From the NCBI RefSeq assembly GCF_016881005.1, contig NZ_JACOPV010000013.1, positions 182,853-216,279 on the forward strand: DNA of 33,427 nt, read 5' to 3'. The notes under the pieces were generated by a model. That model did not search any database. It saw only the letters and a list, made by a program, of their open reading frames with translations, and was not told the origin of the DNA. Source of the stretch: Pseudomonas arcuscaelestis. GTDB lineage: Bacteria > Pseudomonadota > Gammaproteobacteria > Pseudomonadales > Pseudomonadaceae. Position numbers and translations under genes: made by a program. This document shows, piece by piece, positions 16,835 to 24,197 of this stretch. How positions within the stretch are numbered: position 1 is the first letter of the stretch; each line of letters begins with the position of its first letter.

Positions 16835-18151
16835 TCAGGCACTGAGCTCCAGTCTGGCTATAAAACCACCCTGTGGATGATTTTCCAGGGTCAGACTTCC
16901 ACCGTGGCGTTCCGCGGCCTTGCGCGCAATGGCCAGCCCCAGGCCATGGCCGGCAGCGCTCTGGCCGGGAGCGCGGAAGAACGGCTCGCCCAATTGCGCA
17001 AGGTATTCTTCGGCCACGCCTGGGCCGTGATCGCGCACGCTTATCACAATGCGGTCGTTGTCACGCCAGGCCGAGATTTCAATCGCTTGCCCTTGCGGGT
17101 TGAAGCGCACGGCATTACGCAGCAGGTTGTCCACCGCGCGCTCGATCAGCGTTGGCCAGCCCTGCAGGCTCAACCCTGGTTCAAGCTGCAGTTGGATGTC
17201 CTGTTCCGGCGCGCTGAGTTGAGCATCCTTGTGCAGAGACTGCAGCAGTGCGTCAAGGTCCACCGGTTCGGCACGCGATTGTTCGGCGTCCACTCGCGCC
17301 AGCACCAGAATTTCACTGATCAGTGCTTCCAGGCGGTCGCACTCCCGCGTCAGGCGGGGCCATAACGCTTCGCGTTGTTCAGGTTCGGCCCGCTCAGCAA
17401 GGGCCAGGGCAATGCGCAAGCGCGCCAGCGGCGAGCGCAGCTCGTGGGACACATCGCGCAGCAATTGGCGCTGGCTGGCGATCATGCTCTGCAGGCGTGA
17501 TCCCATGCGGTTGAAGTCATTGGCCAACACGCCGAACTCATCGCGACGACTGGCCAGGCGCGCCAGGCTGTTCTGTTGATAGGTGGTTTGCCCCAGGTCA
17601 TGCACGGCCCCGCGCAAACGGCTGAGCGGACGGGTTATGGACAGCGTTACCAACAGGCTGAACAGGGTCAAGACCACCAAGGCAATGCCCAACGCACTCA
17701 ATGGCCAGAGCAGGCTATCACGGTGCCAGGCATCCAGCTCGGGATGGGGAATGCGGTAGATCAACAGGTACGTTTCGCCAGTCTCGGGGCTGGTGTACTC
17801 CTCGGTCAGGCGCCGCCAGGGCAAGCGTCGATCGTCGTTGTGGCGCCGTGCTTCGAAGGCTGCGGCACGCCGTGGGAAGGTGCCTGGAACCACCGCGTCG
17901 CCACTCTCATTGAGCACTTGAACATCAATGTTGTAGTGGCGCTTGCGATGTTCCAGAAAGTGCTGGGCGCTCTCGGGGCCCTTTTGTTCGTAGCGTTGGG
18001 TCCAGGTCTTGGCCAGGGTATTGAGGCCCGGGTGGCGACTGAGAATCCAGGCGTCCTGGTTCAACATGTGCCCGAGCAGAATCGACAGGCCGGCGACCAG
18101 GGCAATGGCCAGCCAGAAACTGGCCAGGATGCGCCAGAACAATGAACGCAA
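16835..18151 (-). CDS. Sensor histidine kinase (CpxA/RstB-like)
   Basis: 438 residues from a TTG at 18151 with AGGAG six nt upstream. The longer frame from 18196 would run through a transcription terminator and is unlikely. Two membrane helices (about 5-28 and 146-172) flank a periplasmic sensor of about 115 residues. HAMP follows, then the H-box DVSHELRSPLARLR (His about 236), N-box AVDNLLRNAVRFNP, G1 RDHGPGV, F-box EPFFRAP and G2 GHGLGLAIARK. All catalytic boxes are intact. Partner: the OmpR-type regulator encoded at 18751-19428, separated by the Spy-like gene and a terminator. The stimulus is probably envelope-related, by analogy with Cpx. Confidence 0.92.
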   Translation of the reverse strand: MRSLFWRILASFWLAIALVAGLSILLGHMLNQDAWILSRHPGLNTLAKTWTQRYEQKGPESAQHFLEHRKRHYNIDVQVLNESGDAVVPGTFPRRAAAFEARRHNDDRRLPWRRLTEEYTSPETGETYLLIYRIPHPELDAWHRDSLLWPLSALGIALVVLTLFSLLVTLSITRPLSRLRGAVHDLGQTTYQQNSLARLASRRDEFGVLANDFNRMGSRLQSMIASQRQLLRDVSHELRSPLARLRIALALAERAEPEQREALWPRLTRECDRLEALISEILVLARVDAEQSRAEPVDLDALLQSLHKDAQLSAPEQDIQLQLEPGLSLQGWPTLIERAVDNLLRNAVRFNPQGQAIEISAWRDNDRIVISVRDHGPGVAEEYLAQLGEPFFRAPGQSAAGHGLGLAIARKAAERHGGSLTLENHPQGGFIARLELSA

Positions 18152-18170
18152 GGGAGGCTCCTTCAACGGC

Positions 18171-18203
18171 AAAAAGCCCGGCTTGCACAGAGGCAAGCCG
18201 GGC
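18171..18203 (-). terminator. Intrinsic terminator after the Spy/CpxP-like gene
   Basis: On the minus strand a 10-bp perfect stem (GCCCGGCTTG/CAAGCCGGGC, 8-nt loop) is followed by five T. It lies 15 nt after the Spy-like stop and 20 nt before the kinase start, so kinase expression would need read-through or a separate promoter. Confidence 0.88.
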
Positions 18204-18217
18204 GGGTGGCTGTAAGC

Positions 18218-18631
18218 TTACTGGGCCTTGGTGGCTTTTTCAGCTTTCCAGGCTTTGAACTCGCTCCATTCGGCACGACGTTGGTCCCGGTCTTTTTTCA
18301 GCTCATCGAATTTCTTCTGCTGATCAGGCTTGAGCAGGGCGCGGATTTCAGCCTGGGTCTTGTCTTTTTTGCTTTGCAGCTCGTCTTTCAGCGCTTTCTG
18401 ATCGGCGGCTGGAAGTTTTTCCAAGTAGCGTTGGGTGATTTCATGGCGACTTTTCATCTGCTCGCCCATCAGCTTGCCGATCTGCTGGCGTTGTTCACGG
18501 CTCAAGTCCAGCTGGGCGTAAGGCGCTCCACCGCGATGGTGGTCGCCGTGGCGTGGGCCGCCTTCTGGCATGGCCATGGCAACGGTCGGCAGTGCAGCAG
18601 CGAACATCAGGGCGATAAGGGTCTTGCGCAT
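18218..18631 (-). CDS. Spy/CpxP family periplasmic chaperone-like protein
   Basis: 137 residues. Signal peptide MRKTLIALMFAAALPTVAMA, then a His/Gly-rich segment, then helical LTxxQ-type motifs LDLSREQRQQIGKLM and LLKPDQQKKFDELKKD. Spy and CpxP are periplasmic cradle-shaped chaperones; CpxP also restrains the kinase CpxA. The gene lies between the response regulator and kinase genes, which supports an accessory role in their signalling. The basic C-terminus (EKATKAQ) and the HGDHHRGG stretch are features to note; metal binding is possible but unproven. Confidence 0.9.
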   Translation of the reverse strand: MRKTLIALMFAAALPTVAMAMPEGGPRHGDHHRGGAPYAQLDLSREQRQQIGKLMGEQMKSRHEITQRYLEKLPAADQKALKDELQSKKDKTQAEIRALLKPDQQKKFDELKKDRDQRRAEWSEFKAWKAEKATKAQ

Positions 18632-18711
18632 GGTGTCTCTCCTATCTGAGGCCGGTAGTTACCGGATGTGCCCAGTCTAGGGAGATCAAGGTCAACGGCG
18701 GTCAGGCAACG

Positions 18712-18727
18712 GTAAAGCTTGAGTAAA
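18712..18727. promoter_or_regulatory. CpxR-like direct repeat upstream of the Spy-like gene
   Basis: GTAAA-N6-GTAAA (18712-18716 and 18723-18727) has an 11-bp period, close to the CpxR box GTAAA-N5-GTAAA and typical of tandem OmpR-family sites. It lies about 80-95 nt upstream of the Spy-like start and 23 nt after the response regulator stop. Confidence 0.45.
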
Positions 18728-18750
18728 GATGATTGAGCGCCGTACTGACA

Positions 18751-19428
18751 TTACAGGCTGTAGTAGTAACCACGGCTGCGCAACGCAATGATGCGTGGGC
18801 GACCGTCCGGGTGAGGGCCGATTTTCTTGCGCAGGTTGCTGACGTGCATGTCCAGGCTGCGATCGTACAGGGTCAGCTTGCGACCCAGGGCGATCTGCGC
18901 CAGCTCCTGCTTGTCCAGCGGCTCGCCTGGCTGGCGTAGCAGCGCTTCAAGAATGCGGCTTTCGGACAGGGTCAGGGTCAAGTCCTGCTGATCGATGCTG
19001 ACCACGCCACGCGCCGGGCTGAAGCTCAGGTCACCAATTTCGATCTGGCTGGGCGTGGCGTTGGGATGGCTTCGGCGCAGTACTGCACGGAGGCGGGCGG
19101 TAAGCTCGCGGGGGTCGCAGGGCTTGGCCAGATAGTCATCGGCGCCCAGCTCCAGGCCCAGGATACGGTCCAGGGGTTCGCCGCGGGCAGAAAGCATCAC
19201 CACCGGTAGCTCGGTGTGCTCGCTACGTAGTTGCTTGAGCAGTTCCAGGCCACTGCCGTCGGGCAGCATGACGTCCAGCACCACCGCTGCGGGCGCTTGT
19301 TCAGCCAAGGCGCGACGGGCGCTTTGGCCGTCGTGACAGGCCCGTACGGAGAAACCTTCCTGGGTCAGCCAGCTGCCGAGCAGCTCGCAGAGTTCCTGGT
19401 CATCATCAATCAGTAACAGCTCGCTCAT
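18751..19428 (-). CDS. OmpR/CpxR family response regulator
   Basis: 225 residues. Receiver domain with acidic pocket DDD (8-10), phosphoacceptor Asp52 (VVLDVMLPDGSG), conserved Ser in VVMLSARGE and Lys in YLAKPCDPREL. The C-terminal winged helix includes LTLTLSESRILEALLRQPGEP and DRSLDMHVSNLRKKIG with RSRGYYYSL at the end. It is the evident partner of the kinase at 16835-18151. It begins 7 nt after the stop of the coiled-coil protein gene, so those two are cotranscribed. Confidence 0.94.
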   Translation of the reverse strand: MSELLLIDDDQELCELLGSWLTQEGFSVRACHDGQSARRALAEQAPAAVVLDVMLPDGSGLELLKQLRSEHTELPVVMLSARGEPLDRILGLELGADDYLAKPCDPRELTARLRAVLRRSHPNATPSQIEIGDLSFSPARGVVSIDQQDLTLTLSESRILEALLRQPGEPLDKQELAQIALGRKLTLYDRSLDMHVSNLRKKIGPHPDGRPRIIALRSRGYYYSL

Positions 19429-19435
19429 GACTCAC

Positions 19436-19840
19436 TCAATTCAACCATTGCCGACGCTTTCTGTGTCCGCCGCTGGCAAAGATACCGCAGAGTGCAGCCA
19501 AGAGGGCAACTCCTCCACCAATCACGAACCATTGTTGCTGGTCGGTGATCAGGCGTTCCGGGGCCTTGGCCTGGAGTTCCTTGAGGCTCAGCTTGAGGCG
19601 CTGGTTCTCCTGGCGCAGTCGAGCTAGTTGCGCGCTCTCACGTTCGCTGTCGGCATTGTGCAGTTGCTGGGTCAGCGTTTCGCGCAGGCGTTCGCTTTCC
19701 TGCAGGCGCTGTTGCAATTCGGTTATCTGGCTGCCGGCACTCAGTGACAGCGGGGTGCTTGGTGCATTGGGCTCTTCGGCCTGGGTGAGCGGGGTCAGCA
19801 ACAACAGGCACAGCAGCAGGGGCAACGGACCTTGACGCAT
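19436..19840 (-). CDS. Membrane-anchored periplasmic coiled-coil protein (YgiM/TIGR04211-like without SH3)
   Basis: 134 residues. Signal peptide (MRQGPLPLLLCLLLLTPLTQA), short Pro/Ser linker, a heptad-rich coiled coil (about 38-92, ITELQQRLQESERL...), then a single membrane helix (WFVIGGGVALLAALCGIFA) and a basic end KRRQWLN. This is the layout of the C-terminal half of TIGR04211/YgiM proteins, but the bacterial SH3 domain is missing. The function is unknown. Its 7-nt spacing to the response regulator suggests a role tied to that pathway. Confidence 0.72.
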   Translation of the reverse strand: MRQGPLPLLLCLLLLTPLTQAEEPNAPSTPLSLSAGSQITELQQRLQESERLRETLTQQLHNADSERESAQLARLRQENQRLKLSLKELQAKAPERLITDQQQWFVIGGGVALLAALCGIFASGGHRKRRQWLN

Positions 19841-19914
19841 TGGAACTCCTGATTCTTGTCGATTCAGCAGGTTGTCGGCTGGTAGATAAGAATAATGAGC
19901 AGCTGCATCAGTAA

Positions 19915-19950
19915 AAGGCGGGAAGGCGGTGCGCGCAGTGGCGCACCGCT
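19915..19950 (-). terminator. Probable terminator after yciI
   Basis: A perfect 9-bp stem (GCGGTGCGC/GCGCACCGC at 19926-19934 and 19941-19949, 6-nt loop) begins 10 nt after the yciI stop. On the minus strand it is followed by TTCCCGCCTTTT, a weak T-tract. Confidence 0.6.
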
Positions 19951-19959
19951 TGAAGCGGC

Positions 19960-20259
19960 TTACGGCAAAACTTGTTTGAACGGTTTGACGATGACGTTGG
20001 CATACACGCCTGCGGCGATATACGGGTCGGCATCGGCCCAGGCCTGGGCGGCGCTCAGGGAGTCGAACTCGGCAACGATCAGGCTGCCCGTAAAGCCCGC
20101 TGCACCCGGGTCGTTACTGTCGATGGCAGGGTGCGGGCCGGCCAGTACCACACGGCCTTGTTCCTTGAGTTGCTGCAGGCGGTCGATATGCGCAGGGCGG
20201 GCAGCCAGGCGCTTTTCCAGGGAGTCGGCAACGTCGCTGGCAATGATGGCGTAGAGCAT
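19960..20259 (-). CDS. yciI: YciI family protein
   Basis: 99 residues, as E. coli YciI. Start is ATG at 20259 with TAAGGA upstream; the frame extends further 5' but overlaps yciB. Motifs: MLYAIIASDVADSLEKRLAARPAHI with the conserved His, GRVVLAGPHPA with the second conserved His-Asp region, and ADPYIAAGVYANVIVKPF. The fold is a ferredoxin-like barrel with a His-Asp active-site pair; its substrate is unknown. The start lies one nt after the yciB stop. Confidence 0.93.
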   Translation of the reverse strand: MLYAIIASDVADSLEKRLAARPAHIDRLQQLKEQGRVVLAGPHPAIDSNDPGAAGFTGSLIVAEFDSLSAAQAWADADPYIAAGVYANVIVKPFKQVLP

Positions 20260-20260
20260 G

Positions 20261-20863
20261 TCAGTCCTTAGGAGTAGTTGGCGGAGTGGTGGTGTCGCTG
20301 TCATGTATATGACGGGACAGATACAGGCCTTGGCCGACCAGGAACAGTACAGTCATGCCCAGGCTGCCGAAGACTTTGAAGTCGACCCAGATGTCCTGGA
20401 AGGTGAAGGCAACGAACAGGTTGGCTGCACCGCAGAACAGGAAAAACGCGATCCAGGCGACGTTCAGGCGCGACCAGACGTTTTCCGGCAGGCTGATGGC
20501 GTGGCCCATGATGCGCTTGATCAGCACCCGGTCACCAATGAAGTGGCTACCGGTAAACGCCAGGGCGAACAGCCAGTTGACTACCGGCGCCTTCCACTTG
20601 AGGAAGGTTTCGCTATGGAACGCCAAGGTCAGGCCGCCGAATACCAGGCAGGCGAGCAAGGTCAGCCATTGGCCTTTTTCCAGCTTGCGCTGGCGAATGA
20701 AAAGCGCGCCGTAGACCACAACCGAGCTGATGATCAGCATGGCCGTGGCACTGAAGATACCTCCGATTTCGAAACTGTGACCGGCAAATTCGACGGTACG
20801 AGGATCGAGTTTGAAGACGATGAAGAACAGGAGCAACGGGATGAAATCGATGAATTGTTTCAC
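20261..20863 (-). CDS. yciB: Inner-membrane septation protein A family (YciB)
   Basis: 200 residues from a GTG at 20863, giving the family N-terminus VKQFIDFIPLLLFFIVFKLD. Five membrane segments are visible; KAPVVNWLFALAFTGSHFIGD is typical in part. YciB is an inner-membrane protein linked to envelope synthesis and septation in enterics and Shigella. The frame is open to 20902, but the extra residues are not family-like. No strong ribosome site is seen at the GTG, so the start is moderately sure. The C-terminal tail (DSDTTTPPTTPKD) is hydrophilic. Operon with yciI. Confidence 0.92.
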   Translation of the reverse strand: MKQFIDFIPLLLFFIVFKLDPRTVEFAGHSFEIGGIFSATAMLIISSVVVYGALFIRQRKLEKGQWLTLLACLVFGGLTLAFHSETFLKWKAPVVNWLFALAFTGSHFIGDRVLIKRIMGHAISLPENVWSRLNVAWIAFFLFCGAANLFVAFTFQDIWVDFKVFGSLGMTVLFLVGQGLYLSRHIHDSDTTTPPTTPKD

Positions 20864-20929
20864 AGTGGCAGCCAGAAGCAGGATGTGACGGCATAATAAC
20901 AAACATCAATGACAGCGAAAGCGCCACCT

Positions 20930-21793
20930 ATGAATGTTGATCTGCACTGCCACAGTACGGCCTCTGACGGCGCCTTGTCGCCGACGGCACTGGTTGCCCG
21001 GGCCCATGAGCAAGGCGTGCGGATGCTCTCGCTGACCGACCATGACACCCTCGAGGGCCAGTTGGAGGCGCGTGCCGCCATGCAGGCCCTAGACATGCAG
21101 TGGATCAGCGGCATCGAGTTGTCGTGCACCTGGGGCGGCGCAACCATCCATGTGCTGGGTTACAACTTTGCCTTGGACGCCGCGCCGTTGCTTGAAGCCG
21201 TCGAGTCGCTCCATCGTGGGCGCTGGCTGCGCTCCGAAGAAATCGACCGGCGGCTATCGGCTAAGGGTATGCCTGGGGCGCTAGAGGGCGCACGGGCTAT
21301 TCAACAGGAGTTGGGAGACAGTGGAAATGCACCCGCACGCCCGCACTTCGCCGACTTTCTGGTGCGCGCAGGCTACGTCAAAGACCGCGGCGAAGCGTTC
21401 CGCAAGTGGTTGGGGGCGGGCAAGCTGGGTGACGTCAAACTGCACTGGCCGACCCTGGACGAGACTGTCGAGACCCTGCGCAGGTCCGATGCCTGGGTGA
21501 GTCTGGCGCATCCAATGCACTACGAATTGACACGTAGTAAGCGCCGCCGGCTAATTGCCGACTATATTCAAGCAGGCGGGCAGGCACTGGAAGTGGTCAA
21601 TGGGATGATGCCGGCCGAACAGGTGGGCACAATGTCCATCCTGGCGCGTGAGTTCGGTCTGCTGGCAAGTGCTGGCAGTGACTTCCATGGCCCTGGCACC
21701 TGGGGCGAGATCGGTGTCTATCGGCCATTGCCAGAGGACCTGCCACCTTTGTGGCGTCGTTTCAAACATGAGCAGCCTATCGCGGCCGTCTGA
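20930..21793 (+). CDS. PHP-domain phosphoesterase, TrpH/RNase AM family (YciV)
   Basis: 287 residues from ATG 20930 (an in-frame ATG at 20909 adds seven residues; neither has a clear ribosome site). Metal motifs of the PHP domain are all present: DLHCHSTASDG, LTDHDTLEG, the mid-protein Glu in SGIELS, LAHPMHY and the terminal GSDFHGP. The E. coli relative removes 5' nucleotides as a 5'-3' exonuclease (RNase AM) and hydrolyses pAp. It heads the cluster trpH-yciO-scpA-scpB and is divergent from yciB. Confidence 0.9.
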   Translation: MNVDLHCHSTASDGALSPTALVARAHEQGVRMLSLTDHDTLEGQLEARAAMQALDMQWISGIELSCTWGGATIHVLGYNFALDAAPLLEAVESLHRGRWLRSEEIDRRLSAKGMPGALEGARAIQQELGDSGNAPARPHFADFLVRAGYVKDRGEAFRKWLGAGKLGDVKLHWPTLDETVETLRRSDAWVSLAHPMHYELTRSKRRRLIADYIQAGGQALEVVNGMMPAEQVGTMSILAREFGLLASAGSDFHGPGTWGEIGVYRPLPEDLPPLWRRFKHEQPIAAV

Positions 21794-21806
21794 ACAGGAA
21801 GAGAAT

Positions 21807-22436
21807 GTGAGTCAGTTTTTCCAGATTCATGCGGAAAACCCGCAACCGCGCCTTATCAAACAGGCCGTCGAAATCATTCGCAAGGGTGGGGTGGTCATCT
21901 ATCCGACCGACTCCTCCTATGCCATGGGCTGTCAGATCGGCGACAAGAATGCGGTAGAACGCGTTCGACGCCTGCGACAGCTGGACAAGAACCACAATTT
22001 CACACTGATTTGCTGCGACCTTTCGCAAATGGGTGTGTTTGCCAAGATCGACACGTCGATTTTCCGTCTGATCAAGGCCCATGTGCCGGGGCCCTATACC
22101 TTCATTCTCAACGCCACGCGCGAAGTGCCACGCCTGCTGCTCCATGAAAAGCGCCGGACCATCGGTATGCGGGTGCCATCCAACCCGATTGCCCTGGCGT
22201 TGCTGGCAGAGCTGGGGGAGCCGTTGATGAGCGTGAGCCTGATCATGCCCGGCGAAGATGAGCCGATGACCGATCCTTATGAGATCCGCCAGGCCCTGGA
22301 ACATCACGTCGACCTGATCATCGATGGTGGCTTTGGTGACCTCAAAGCGTCCACGGTGATCAACCTGGCCGGTGATGAGCCTGAAGTCATTCGAGTTGGT
22401 TGCGGCGATCCGACCCCCTTTATGGTCGAAGCGTGA
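21807..22436 (+). CDS. yciO: YciO family Sua5/YrdC-type protein
   Basis: 209 residues from a GTG at 21807 with AGGAAGAG upstream, 13 nt after the PHP gene stop. YrdC-fold motifs: GGVVIYPTDSSYAMGCQIG, KNHNFTLICCDLSQM, PGPYTFIL, KRRTIGMRVP and the C-terminal STVINL. The fold binds ATP and threonine-derived substrates; in TsaC/Sua5 it makes threonylcarbamoyl-adenylate for tRNA t6A. Whether YciO does this physiologically is debated. The N-terminal extension of the longer frame is unconserved. Confidence 0.92.
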   Translation: MSQFFQIHAENPQPRLIKQAVEIIRKGGVVIYPTDSSYAMGCQIGDKNAVERVRRLRQLDKNHNFTLICCDLSQMGVFAKIDTSIFRLIKAHVPGPYTFILNATREVPRLLLHEKRRTIGMRVPSNPIALALLAELGEPLMSVSLIMPGEDEPMTDPYEIRQALEHHVDLIIDGGFGDLKASTVINLAGDEPEVIRVGCGDPTPFMVEA

Positions 22437-23263
22437 GCCAGTCCTCCATCCCTGAGCCAAGTATCGATCCACAAGCGGGCGCCCAACAGGAACTGCCACT
22501 GGTATTGGTGTATGGCGAAGCCATGACCGAAATGCCGGTGGATCTATACATTCCGCCGGACGCGCTGGAAGTGTTTCTCGAAGCGTTCGAGGGCCCCTTG
22601 GACCTGTTGCTCTACCTGATTCGCAAACAGAACGTCGATATCCTCGATATTCCGGTGGCAGAAATCACTCGCCAGTACATGGGGTATGTCGAGTTGATGA
22701 AAACCGTGCGCCTGGAGCTGGCCGCGGAATACCTGGTGATGGCGGCGATGCTGGCCGAGATCAAGTCGCGCATGCTGTTGCCGAGATCTGTCGACATCGA
22801 GGAAGAAGAGGGTGACCCGCGTGCCGAGTTGATTCGCCGCTTGCAGGAGTACGAGCGCTTCAAGGCCGCAGCCGAGGGTATTGATGGTTTGAGTCGAGTC
22901 GGGCGCGAGATCATTGTGCCGCGCCTGGATGCACCACAGGCCAAGGTTCGCAAGCTTCTGCCCGAGGTCAGCCTGGAAGAACTGCTGCTGTCGATGGCTG
23001 AAGTGCTGCGCAGGGGAGATTTGTTCGAGAGCCACCAGGTGAGTCGTGAAGCATTGTCCACCCGTGAGCGCATGAGCGATGTGCTGGAGCGCCTCAAAGG
23101 TGGAGGCTTTGTTCCGTTTGTCGAGCTGTTCACTGCCGAGGAAGGCAAGTTGGGTGTGGTCGTAACTTTTATGGCAATTCTTGAGTTGGTGAAGGAATCC
23201 TTGATCGAACTGGTGCAAAATGAGCCTTTTGCGCCGATCCACGTCCGCGCCCGGGCCGAGTGA
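22433..23263 (+). CDS. scpA: Segregation and condensation protein A
   Basis: 276 residues from GTG 22433, which overlaps the yciO stop as GTGA. The first 40 residues (up to VDLYIPPDALEV) are a pseudomonad-type extension before the kleisin domain EVFLEAFEGPLDLLLYLI. The helix AEYLVMAAMLAEIKSRMLLP and the C-terminal winged helix (VVVTFMAILELVKESLIEL) are conserved. ScpA bridges Smc heads and binds ScpB. ATG 22523 is an alternative start at the core domain. Confidence 0.93.
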   Translation: MSQSSIPEPSIDPQAGAQQELPLVLVYGEAMTEMPVDLYIPPDALEVFLEAFEGPLDLLLYLIRKQNVDILDIPVAEITRQYMGYVELMKTVRLELAAEYLVMAAMLAEIKSRMLLPRSVDIEEEEGDPRAELIRRLQEYERFKAAAEGIDGLSRVGREIIVPRLDAPQAKVRKLLPEVSLEELLLSMAEVLRRGDLFESHQVSREALSTRERMSDVLERLKGGGFVPFVELFTAEEGKLGVVVTFMAILELVKESLIELVQNEPFAPIHVRARAE

Positions 23264-24051
23264 CAACGAACAACGCCATGAATCTGAACGATCCGCGCGA
23301 CCTGGCGCCTCTGCTTGAGGCCTTTTTACTGGCCTCTGGAAAACCACAATCGCTGGAGCGCTTGTTCGAGCTATTTGAAGAGGCTGAACGCCCTGAGCCT
23401 TCTGTATTCAAGAAAGCCCTGGAAGTGCTGCGCAAGTCCTGCAACGGCCGGGCCTTTGAACTCAAGGAGGTGGCTTCAGGCTACCGCCTGCAGATTCGCG
23501 AAGATTATGCCCCCTGGGTGGGTCGGCTGTGGGAGGAGCGCCCGCAGCGTTATTCCCGTGCGTTACTGGAAACCATGGCGCTGATTGCTTATCGCCAGCC
23601 CATTACCCGTGGCGAAATCGAAGACGTGCGTGGCGTGGCGGTCAACACCAATATCGTCAAGACCCTGCTCGAACGCGAGTGGATTCGTATCGTTGGTTAC
23701 CGTGAAGTGCCGGGCAAGCCGGCGATGTTCGCCACCACCAAGGCCTTTCTCGATCACTTCAACCTAAAAAATCTCGATGACTTGCCGGCTTTGGCCGATT
23801 TGCGCGAGATGGAGCCAGAGCCTGTTTTAGAACTGGATGATGCGCCAGTGCCGGCCCATTTGCAGGCCCTTGCCGATGAGAGCGCCGAGCCGCCCGCGCC
23901 CAAGGAAGAAACCAGCTTCCGCACGCTGCTGGTTGAGCTTGACTCCATGGAGGAGGGGCTCAAGACCGACTTTGACGACCTGCTTGACGAAGAGTCGGCG
24001 GCTGAAGAGACCCCAGCGCGGGATCCGGAAGCTGAAACACCGAGGCAGTAA
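23260..24051 (+). CDS. scpB: Segregation and condensation protein B
   Basis: 263 residues from GTG 23260, again a GTGA overlap with the scpA stop. Two winged-helix domains: ACEAFLLASGKP-like LLEAFLLASGKPQSLERL near the start and ALLETMALIAYRQPITRGEI with RGVAVNTNIVKTLLEREWI, ending FLDHFNLKNLDDLP. An acidic, Pro/Glu-rich tail of about 75 residues follows. Partner of ScpA in Smc-ScpAB chromosome organisation. The overlaps suggest translational coupling and fixed stoichiometry. Confidence 0.94.
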   Translation: MTTNNAMNLNDPRDLAPLLEAFLLASGKPQSLERLFELFEEAERPEPSVFKKALEVLRKSCNGRAFELKEVASGYRLQIREDYAPWVGRLWEERPQRYSRALLETMALIAYRQPITRGEIEDVRGVAVNTNIVKTLLEREWIRIVGYREVPGKPAMFATTKAFLDHFNLKNLDDLPALADLREMEPEPVLELDDAPVPAHLQALADESAEPPAPKEETSFRTLLVELDSMEEGLKTDFDDLLDEESAAEETPARDPEAETPRQ

Positions 24052-24197
24052 TCTCGCCTTTGAGCAGAATTAAGCGGTGTGCGTGAGAATTTCGGCTAGT
24101 CTCAGGTGCGTTCGCCGCGCGATCAGCGTATGATTCGCGACCTTTTTGGCGCTTGTTCGCCTAAACAGTTTCAAATCTTACACCGGGAGGTGCCCAG

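Noticed and set aside
18152..18196. Upstream ATG start for the histidine kinase
   Set aside because: It lies in the terminator stem and would encode an unconserved N-terminus; the TTG at 18151 has a proper AGGAG site.
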